Below are positions 57,509 to 64,000 of a stretch of 64,000 nt of DNA, piece after piece. The stretch's first letter is position 1. Each line of letters begins with the position of its first letter. Origin of the DNA: Merdiplasma sp964643295 (GTDB lineage Bacteria > Bacillota > Clostridia > Lachnospirales > Lachnospiraceae); assembly GCA_964643295.1 (NCBI GenBank), contig CAZXSN010000008.1:1-64000 (forward strand), in the 5' to 3' direction. A model generated the notes under the pieces. It had not been told where the DNA came from. It worked only from the letters and a program-made list of their open reading frames with translations, and did no database searches. The position numbers were made by a program, and so were the translations under genes.

Positions 57509-58597
57509 GTGATATCTAATCAGGTTTTACAGTCAACACTCGACGGACTGAAATCGATCAGCCGGGTGGATTTGTGCATCATGGATACTGAAGGGATTCT
57601 GTTGGCCTCCACGTTTGAGGGAGCCGAGAGCTTCCGCGATTCGGTGCTTAGTTTTGTGGGATCGCCGGCGGACAGTCAGGTGATATCCGGGTATCAGTTT
57701 TTTAAGGTGCTTGATGACACTCAGTTGGAGTATATCCTGATCGTGAACGGCAGCAGCGATGACGCATACATGGTGGGCAAGCTGGCCGCATTTCAGATGC
57801 AGAGCCTGGTGGTGGCCTACAAGGAGCGCTTTGACCGCGACAATTTCATCAAGAACCTCCTGCTGGACAACCTGCTTCTGGTGGATATCTACAGCCGCGC
57901 GAAAAAGCTGCATATCGATACGGACGTGCGCCGGGTGGTCTTTATCGTGGAGGTCAGCCATGAGAAGGAGAACAGTTCCCTGGAACTGGTGCGGGGGCTG
58001 TTTGCCGGCAAGGTCAATGACTTTGTCACCGCCGTGGATGAGCGCAGCATTATCGTGGTCAGAGAGCTGCAGGAAAGCGAGGGCTATCCGGAGATGCACA
58101 GCCAGGCCGAAGTGATTCTGAAGGCGCTGCCGGATGAAAAGCGGCAGGATGCGGTGATTGCCTACGGGACGATCGTCTGGGAGATCAAGGACGTATCCCG
58201 TTCCTACAAGGAAGCCCGCATGGCGCTCAACGTGGGAAAGATTTTCTTTTCCGAGCGCCAGGTGATCGCCTACAGTTCCTTAGGCATCGGACGGCTGATC
58301 TATCAGCTGCCGATTCCCTTATGCAAGATGTTTATCAGGGAGATCTTTGAGGGAAAATCCCCGGATGATTTTGATGAAGAGACTTTGACTACGATCAACA
58401 AGTTCTTTGAAAACAGTCTGAATGTCTCCGAGACGTCCAGACAGCTTTATATCCACCGGAATACGCTGGTTTACCGGCTGGACAAGCTGCAGAAGTCCAC
58501 CGGATTGGATCTGAGAGTTTTTGAGGACGCGATCACCTTTAAGATCGCTCTGATGGTGGTAAAATACATGAAATATATGGAAAACCAGGATTACTGA
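57509..58597 (+). CDS. CdaR/PucR-type transcriptional regulator
   Basis: The 362-residue regulator starts with a sugar-diacid-recognition-like sensor domain (about 1-130: DLCIMDTEGILLASTFEGAE is its core strand-turn). A GGDEF-like middle domain follows (about 150-275). The C-terminus is a PucR helix-turn-helix (about 305-355: LNVSETSRQLYIHRNTLVYR then LDKLQKSTGLDL). Members activate genes for diacid, purine or glycerate use; the target here is unknown. GTG 57509 follows AAGGAGGATACTTCC. The downstream terminator separates it from ctpA, so it is a single-gene unit. Confidence 0.88.
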   Translation: MISNQVLQSTLDGLKSISRVDLCIMDTEGILLASTFEGAESFRDSVLSFVGSPADSQVISGYQFFKVLDDTQLEYILIVNGSSDDAYMVGKLAAFQMQSLVVAYKERFDRDNFIKNLLLDNLLLVDIYSRAKKLHIDTDVRRVVFIVEVSHEKENSSLELVRGLFAGKVNDFVTAVDERSIIVVRELQESEGYPEMHSQAEVILKALPDEKRQDAVIAYGTIVWEIKDVSRSYKEARMALNVGKIFFSERQVIAYSSLGIGRLIYQLPIPLCKMFIREIFEGKSPDDFDEETLTTINKFFENSLNVSETSRQLYIHRNTLVYRLDKLQKSTGLDLRVFEDAITFKIALMVVKYMKYMENQDY

Positions 58598-58602
58598 GTG
58601 AA

Positions 58603-58639
58603 AAAGGGCCGGCACGATACAGGTACTGGCCTTTGTTTT
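58603..58639 (+). terminator. Terminator after the CdaR-type gene
   Basis: AAAGGGCCGG and CTGGCCTTT form a stem with one bulge and are followed by GTTTTC. It starts six bases after the stop codon. Confidence 0.65.
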
Positions 58640-58734
58640 CGGTTCGGGTAAGATAGGTGATGCGGCAGGCAGATGGGTAAACCAAAAGGAAGCAGCTGAC
58701 GAAAAAAGTTTCTGGTCTGACGGGGAGGCGAAAG

Positions 58735-60132
58735 ATGGACGAGCAGCGGGCGACAGAATCGGGCGGGGAAGTGCTGGAAGAAGAAGCGCTGGAGGAGACA
58801 GCCAGAGAACGGGAAGGGAAACCTTCAGAAGAACCGAAAGAAGTCCGGAAGAGTTTCGATTTTGCAAAGGGAGTTTTGTTTGGCATCTTTCTGTCTGTGA
58901 TCTGTGTGATGGGAATCTATCTGGTGACCAACGGCACCGTCGGCGCTCATGTGGGGGAGGAAAAGGATCTCGGCGCGAAGGTTTTAACGAGCAGAAAGAC
59001 ACTGGAAAAACTGGAGGAGATCGAGGAGCAGGTCGAAGACACCTTTCTGTATGAGGTGGACGGGGAACTCTTATCTTCCATGCTTTTTCAGGGGGCTGCC
59101 GTAGGCTTAAACGATCCTTACGCGAGCTACTACACGCAGCAGGAGGTACAGGAACTTTTACAGGAGAGCGAGGGCGAATATTTCGGCATCGGGATTACTC
59201 TTCTTTATGATGAGGAGAGTGATCGGGTGCGCGTGGCCGGTATCTATGAAGGGACTCCCGCCTGGGAAGCCGGTATGCAGGTGGATGATGAGATCATTCA
59301 GGTCGATGAAACCAGAGTGGATGGCTTAAGTCTTTCTGAGGTGGTGGATCGGATCAAAAAGAAAGAGGGCAGCGTGACGGTGACCGTGTTAAGAAACGGC
59401 AGGCGTCTCTCCTTTGCCATGGAGCCGAAACATGTGGAGATCCCGACCGTGGAGTACCGTCTTCTGGAGGAGGGAATTGGGCTTCTGAAGATCCTTGAGT
59501 TTGACTCCATTACGGTAGAACAGTTTCAGCAGGCTCTGCAGGACTTAAGTGCCCAGGGGGCGAAGAAACTGATCTTTGACGTGCGCGACAACCCGGGCGG
59601 AGTGCTGGATTCTGTCTGCGAGGTGCTGGATTTTCTGCTGCCCGAAGGGTTAATTGTCTCCACACAGAATAAGGAAGGAAAACGCGAAGAATATTCCTCG
59701 GATGCTGAGCAGCTTTTTACCGGTCCCCTGGCGGTGCTGGTCAATGAAAACAGCGCCAGCGCGGCTGAGATCTTTGCCGGGGACATCCAGGATTATGACC
59801 TGGGGCCGCTCATCGGCACGAAGACCTACGGCAAGGGAGTTGTACAGCGAACCTATCTGTTGGATGACGGATCCGCGCTGAAGCTTACGACTGATAAATA
59901 TCTGACGGCGGGGGAGCAGGATATCGACAGCAGGGGTATTTTTCCGGATATCGAAGTGGAACAGCCTAAGGAATCGAAGACTTTAGAGGAGGCACAGGAC
60001 GACACAGGCGCTGATTCGAAAGTGCAAAGCGAAACCCAGGCGCAGACAGGTCAGGAAGATCTGGATCCCGGGGAAGATACCGATCTGCCGCTTATGCGGG
60101 CAATTGAGTACCTGCGCGATCAGGAGGGATAA
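58735..60132 (+). CDS. S41-family C-terminal processing protease (CtpA/CtpB type)
   Basis: The 465-residue membrane-anchored protease has a charged cytosolic N-terminus (1-42), one transmembrane helix (about 45-66), and a helical region. A PDZ domain follows (about 140-225: YFGIGITLLYDEESDRVRVA, GTPAWEAGMQVDDEIIQV), then the S41 catalytic domain. Ser342 in NENSASAAEIFAG and Lys367 in GTKTYGKGVVQ form the Ser-Lys dyad with the expected 25-residue spacing. The acidic tail (about 415-465) is unusual in composition. GGGAGGCGAAAG precedes the ATG. It acts outside the membrane, probably on secreted or envelope proteins. Confidence 0.93.
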   Translation: MDEQRATESGGEVLEEEALEETAREREGKPSEEPKEVRKSFDFAKGVLFGIFLSVICVMGIYLVTNGTVGAHVGEEKDLGAKVLTSRKTLEKLEEIEEQVEDTFLYEVDGELLSSMLFQGAAVGLNDPYASYYTQQEVQELLQESEGEYFGIGITLLYDEESDRVRVAGIYEGTPAWEAGMQVDDEIIQVDETRVDGLSLSEVVDRIKKKEGSVTVTVLRNGRRLSFAMEPKHVEIPTVEYRLLEEGIGLLKILEFDSITVEQFQQALQDLSAQGAKKLIFDVRDNPGGVLDSVCEVLDFLLPEGLIVSTQNKEGKREEYSSDAEQLFTGPLAVLVNENSASAAEIFAGDIQDYDLGPLIGTKTYGKGVVQRTYLLDDGSALKLTTDKYLTAGEQDIDSRGIFPDIEVEQPKESKTLEEAQDDTGADSKVQSETQAQTGQEDLDPGEDTDLPLMRAIEYLRDQEG

Positions 60133-60203
60133 AGATCTGCTTTGGGCGAAACAGACACAGGCGGTCTTTGGAGGATAGTGGAAAACGAAACAGGAGGGGT
60201 GCT

Positions 60204-61040
60204 TTGTTTGTGAGCCCTTCGCGGTATAAGATGGAGAATGGAATGGAAGAAAAGAACGTATTTCGCGGAATGCTGAACGAGGTGACCAGTCTGGCCCGCA
60301 AGAAGGGCGGATCGCTTTCCAGGGAGGAGATCGATGAGATTTTCGCCGACTTTCCCTTAACCCCCGAGCAGAAAGGTCTGGTCTATGAGTACCTTCATAA
60401 CCAGCAGATCACGGTGGAAGGGTATGAATCCGCGGCTAAAACGGTGCAGACAGAAAAAAAGCCATCTGACGGTGAGATACAGGATCCGGAAGAGGAAGAG
60501 GAGGCTTTGGATGAGTCCGGTATCCCTTTGTGGCTGGATGCGTATCTGGAGGAGATCGAACAAAGCGAGGAACTTTCGCCCGCTGAGGAATTCGCGCTTT
60601 TCACAGCCGCTGTCAGAGGGGAAAGACAGGCCCGTGACCGGCTGGCCGCAAGATATCTGCAGATGGTCTTTACCATGGCTGCCGAGTATGAGGGGAAGGA
60701 CTGTCCTTTTGAGGATCTGATTCAGGAGGGAAATGTCGGTCTTTTGTTAGCTCTGGATGGATTAAGGGAGCAGGGAACGCTGGCTGCCTATCAGGCGCAG
60801 CTTATGAATGAGGTGAGCCGCCATATGCAGGAGGCGATCAGGGAACATGACGATGACCGGAAGAAAAAGGACGGGCTGGTGCAGCGTGTCAGCCGCTTAA
60901 GCCAGGCGATTGATGAGCTGGAGGAGGATTTAGGCCATAAGGTATCGGTCGGGGAACTTTCCGCTTTCTTAGATATGCCCGCGGAGGAGATTCTTGACAC
61001 CTTAAAGATGGCAGGGGATAAACTGAAAGTGGAACGCTAA
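60204..61040 (+). CDS. Sigma-70-like protein lacking promoter-recognition regions
   Basis: The product is about 278 residues. It resembles a primary sigma factor only in part. SLSREEIDEIFADFPLTPEQ and KGLVYEYLHNQQITVEG (about 35-70) resemble region 1.1. PLWLDAYLEEIEQSEELSPA (about 110-130) resembles region 1.2. ARDRLAARYLQMVFTMAAEY with DLIQEGNVGLLLALDGL (about 150-190) matches regions 2.1-2.2, the core-binding part. The WWIRQAI-type region 2.3-2.4 is missing, and the chain ends after a region 3-like helix-turn-helix (LSQAIDELEEDLGHKVSVGE). There is no region 4. TTG 60204 fits AGGAGG at six bases; GTG 60210 and ATG 60243 are alternatives. It may compete for or modulate RNA polymerase. Confidence 0.72.
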   Translation: MFVSPSRYKMENGMEEKNVFRGMLNEVTSLARKKGGSLSREEIDEIFADFPLTPEQKGLVYEYLHNQQITVEGYESAAKTVQTEKKPSDGEIQDPEEEEEALDESGIPLWLDAYLEEIEQSEELSPAEEFALFTAAVRGERQARDRLAARYLQMVFTMAAEYEGKDCPFEDLIQEGNVGLLLALDGLREQGTLAAYQAQLMNEVSRHMQEAIREHDDDRKKKDGLVQRVSRLSQAIDELEEDLGHKVSVGELSAFLDMPAEEILDTLKMAGDKLKVER

Positions 61041-61963
61041 CGCATTTGCTTTCCGCTTTGCCTGCCGATAAGGTTACGTCAGCTGACCGAAAAACTTTTT
61101 TGTTCGCTCTTTTTCCTTTCCCGCGAATCCTCTTTTAGATGGCAGACTTTTCAGCGGATCTTTAGTACATTGATTGGGAAACACGAAGCCCGGGGAGAAT
61201 ACGGCGGATTTTGACAGCTGTTCTCTCATCTTCCGGCAGACTGTCTGCTTCCTTCTCCTTTCGAGGAAGCCTATGGATTACTTATATCGATGGATATAAA
61301 TGGGGAGGCTGGGTTTTCCTCTGCGCAGAGAGAGGACTTCGAAAGGATCGCTTTTCACCTGGGTTTTCAGGGAGGCCCAGGCAACAGATTGACAGATCTA
61401 AATATGTACGTATCTGCATTTCTTAATTTCTTATTATGCGGTGATTTTAAGAAGTTTCTCCGAAACCGAAGAGAGGGCCCTTTTTCCAGGTGCAAAGCGT
61501 ATGCCTACGCGAAAAAAGCGGACGAAATACGGGGAGAGAAATCGGTGAACGCAGAGTCGGTTCAAAAGAAACAGGTTTACGAAAAACCCGGGAAAACAGA
61601 AAGCGCGTAAAAGGAGGCTTTGCCTGACTTGGTGGAAAGATACGGCCTTAAAGGACTGTTAAGCACAAAGAGGCGTCCCTGGAGAAGAAAAGAGGAAGGG
61701 TGCGGTTTGAAAATTAAGGTCCGGTGATTTTTCGCCGGCGGGGGAAGGCGGATCTTTCTTTTCCCTATCTGTATCATCCCCTTTTGAAATTTTGCCTTTG
61801 ATTCGAAGAAAAAGACCCTGACACGAATCCTTAAAAAGCAGCCGGTCTGGTCGAAAAACCTGCAGGAGACGTTAAATAAGGCAGAAATTTCCCGTTTTTG
61901 GCGTCCGCTTTTGGTGAAAATGGGGAAAATCAGGGAAAACGGGCGGAAATGCGAAAAAAACTC
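61041..61963. other. Long gene-poor region between the sigma-like gene and rho
   Basis: No gene is supported in about 920 bases. A plus frame at 61290-61610 (106 codons) starts with ATG but has no ribosome site and atypical codon use. Several T-rich stretches occur without a stable stem. I recognise no RNA family. Confidence 0.4.
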
Positions 61964-62067
61964 TTTTCTTTTTCGGCGTGATGTGTTATGCTGAAAGCAG
62001 ACAAAATCTTATTCAGGCATCGGGAGTGACGAGCCTGCTTCATACATGCTGCCGCTTTCTGCGCGGC
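61964..62067 (+). promoter_or_regulatory. Promoter and structured leader of rho
   Basis: TATGCT (61987-61992) with a TGn extension is the likely -10; its -35 (TTTTCT) is poor. The leader holds two small stems, CAGGC/GCCTG (62014-62018 with 62033-62037) and GCCGC/GCGGC (62051-62055 with 62063-62067). Rho genes are often autoregulated through their leaders, but no specific mechanism is visible. Confidence 0.45.
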
Positions 62068-62149
62068 GAATGGAATTACAAGAATACATAACAGTTCGAT
62101 TCTGAAATGATTCCCATGTGTAATGAAAAATGAAACAGTTGAGGTGTAT

Positions 62150-64000
62150 ATGAGAGAAAAATATGAATCTTTATCCGTGGCAGTGCTGAAGGATCTTGCC
62201 AAGGCACGCGGAATCAGAGCAGTATCCGGGATGAAGAAGAGCGAAGTGGTGGAGGCCATGCTGGCCCAGGATGCCATCGACGCGCAGGAGAAAGCATTAC
62301 GGGAGAAGGAACGGGAAGAGCGGGAAGCGAGGGAATACGCGGAGGCCATGAAAAATGGCGCCAGAAAAGAAGAGACTCCTGCGGAAAACCGGGAGCAGAC
62401 ACCTGTGATTCAGACTCCCTTGCAGCAGGCTCCTCCGATACGCGATTCGCAGCCTTCCTATGAAGGAAGGGAAAGAACTTCGGGAAGAAGGGAAAACCCG
62501 GGACGTGACGGACAGTCTTCCCAGTCAACGCAGACACCCCAGTTTTTGCAGTCCTCACAGCCAGTCCAGCCTTCCTATGAAGGAAGGGAAAGAACTTCGG
62601 GAAGAAGGGAAAACCCGGGACNNNNNNNNNNNNNNNNNNNNNNNNNNNNNNNNNNNNNNNNNNNNNNNNNNNNNNNNNNNNNNNNNNNNNNNNNNNNNNN
62701 NNNNNNNNNNNNNNNNNNNNNCCCAGTCAACGCAGACACCCCAGTTTTTGCAGTCCTCACAGCCAGTCCAGCCTTCTTACGAGGGAAGGGGAGAAAATCC
62801 GGAAAATGCGCGGGAGGATACCCGAAGGAGCAGGGATACCAGGAGCGACAAGCCGCCCGTGGAACTGGCACAGTTGGATTCCGGCATCGAAGTCAGCGGT
62901 GTCCTGGAAGTTTTGCAGGACGGATACGGGTTTATCCGCAGTGACAACTATCTGCCCGGGGAAAATGACGTCTATGTCTCCCCGTCTCAGATCCGCCGTT
63001 TTGGTTTGAAAACGGGGGATATCATTTCCGGCAATACAAGGATCAAGGCCCAGAATGAGAAATTCAGCGCCCTGCTGTATTTAAAAACCATCAACGGCTT
63101 ATCTCCGGCGGAAGCATCCAGACGCTACAACTTTGAAGACATGACACCGATCTTCCCCAACAGGAGACTCCGCATGGAGCGCGGCTCGCGGGATATCGCC
63201 ATGCGGATCGTGGACCTGATCTCACCAATCGGCAAGGGGCAGAGAGGGATGATTGTCTCGCCTCCGAAAGCGGGCAAGACGACGCTGCTTAAGGAGATCG
63301 CCAAATCGATTCTGCAGAACGACCCTGACATGAAGCTGATCATCCTTTTAATCGATGAGCGCCCGGAGGAAGTGACGGATATCCGTGAGGCGATCGTGGG
63401 CGATGACGTGGAGGTCATCTATTCCACCTTCGATGAACTGCCGGAGCATCACAAACGCGTTTCCGAGATGTGCATCGAGCGGGCGAAGCGGCTGGTGGAG
63501 CACAATCGGGATGTGACGATCCTGCTGGATTCGATTACGAGACTGGCTAGGGCCTACAATCTGACGGTTCCGCCAAGCGGACGTACCCTCTCCGGCGGCC
63601 TTGACCCGGCGGCTTTGCATATGCCGAAACGCTTTTTCGGCGCTGCCCGCAACATGCGCGAGGGCGGCAGTCTTACCGTGCTGGCGACGGCGTTAGTGGA
63701 TACCGGCAGCAAGATGGACGACGTGGTCTACGAGGAATTCAAAGGCACCGGCAACATGGAGCTGGTACTGGACCGCAAGCTCTCCGAGCGGCGGGTTTTC
63801 CCGGCTATCGATATCCAGAAATCCGGCACAAGGCGGGAGGATCTGCTGCTCGATCAGGATGAGCTGGAAGCCGTCTACATCATGCGCAAGGCCTTAAACG
63901 GCATGAAGAGTGAGGAAGCGGTGGAAAACATCCTCAACATGTTCGTGCACACGAGGGACAACCGCGAACTCGTGGCCAGAATCCGCAGACAGCGCTTTAT
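62150..64000 (+). CDS. rho: Transcription termination factor Rho (interrupted by an assembly gap, continues past the right edge)
   Basis: Rho is a hexameric RNA helicase that ends transcription. From ATG 62150 (after GAGGTGTAT) come a Rho_N domain (SLSVAVLKDLAKARGIRAVS) and a long low-complexity insertion with 39-residue tandem repeats. After the gap come the cold-shock-like RNA-binding fold (GVLEVLQDGYGFIRSDNYL), Walker A in SPPKAGKTTLLKEI, Walker B in DVTILLDSITRLARAYN and the Q/R-loop region SGGLDPAALHMPKRFFGAAR. The 100 N at 62622-62721 shift the apparent frame. The sequence on both sides is one gene when the true gap length (15 plus a multiple of 117) is restored. The C-terminus lies beyond the window. 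Confidence 0.93.
62450..62790 (+). repeat. 117-bp (39-codon) tandem repeat in the Rho N-terminal insertion, spanning the assembly gap
   Basis: Copy 1 runs 62450-62566. Copy 2 starts at 62567 and is cut by the gap after 55 bases. The last 47 bases of a copy resume at 62722-62768, and a diverged partial copy begins at 62769. The unit encodes PSYEGRERTSGRRENPG followed by an SQ/TQ-rich half. Copies are nearly identical at the DNA level, which explains the failed assembly. Confidence 0.9.
62622..62721. other. Assembly gap (100 N)
   Basis: Exactly 100 N, the usual placeholder for a gap of unknown size, lie within the tandem repeat of rho. No biological frameshift should be inferred from it. Confidence 0.98.

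Noticed and set aside
61290..61610. 106-codon plus frame between the sigma-like gene and rho
   Set aside because: It has no ribosome site, atypical codon use and no recognisable domain.
62123..62944. Apparent 273-residue protein running through the N gap with a different C-terminus
   Set aside because: The frame after the gap is wrong because the 100 N do not equal the real gap length; the true continuation is Rho.

Overview
The window looks like a chromosomal segment of a gut-type Lachnospiraceae (Clostridia, Bacillota). The basis is moderate GC content, strong AGGAGG-type ribosome binding sites with many GTG/TTG starts, an Amt-PII fusion, a type III glutamine synthetase, a 4Fe-4S-type PurF, and the DUF5717/DUF5716 gene pair that I associate with this family. 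One 100-N assembly gap lies inside rho at 62622-62721. I found no rRNA, tRNA, CRISPR array or intact insertion sequence.

Layout. 1-0.9 kb: the tail of an unknown gene and gene-poor DNA. 0.9-8.1 kb: pgsA (minus), nrdR, then a three-gene module of unknown function: a giant beta-sandwich/helical-repeat protein, a degenerate Hsp70/actin-like protein and a TPR-like protein. 8.3-13.4 kb: a purine run purC-purF-purB-purA. 13.4-19.2 kb: a membrane protein split in two by in-frame stops, a CarD-family regulator, small genes, a candidate small RNA and an orphan gene. 19.3-27.8 kb: the most interesting locus, a LysR regulator divergent from a GH3 glycosidase, a UbiD decarboxylase, the UbiX flavin prenyltransferase, the LpdD chaperone and a 901-residue tannase/esterase fusion. 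27.9-35.6 kb: a YesN/YesM-type two-component system, a pseudo-ABC ATPase and a ribose-type ABC transporter. 35.7-43.7 kb: azlCD, amt-PII, mgtE, an FMN alpha-hydroxy-acid enzyme, a PAP2 phosphatase and a lipid kinase. 43.9-51.8 kb, all on minus: a pRiA4b ORF-3-like protein, metNIQ with a LysR regulator, and trkH/trkA. 52.1-64 kb: a secreted wall-binding lysozyme-like protein, galM, glnN, a CdaR/PucR-type regulator, a CtpA protease, a sigma-70-like protein lacking promoter-recognition regions, and rho.

How the genes may work together. The 20-27.8 kb locus has every catalytic part expected for using galloyl or other hydroxybenzoyl esters. The fused esterase would release gallate-type acids, UbiX would make prenylated FMN, LpdD would assist cofactor handling, and the UbiD enzyme would decarboxylate the acid (gallate to pyrogallol in the known lpdBCD system). 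The GH3 enzyme could trim the sugar core, and the downstream sugar transporter may import released sugar. The substrate assignment is inference from family resemblance. The three-gene module at 2.5-8.1 kb is the other candidate for an undescribed system, because its middle protein follows the Hsp70 ATPase layout but lacks the glycine-rich phosphate loops.
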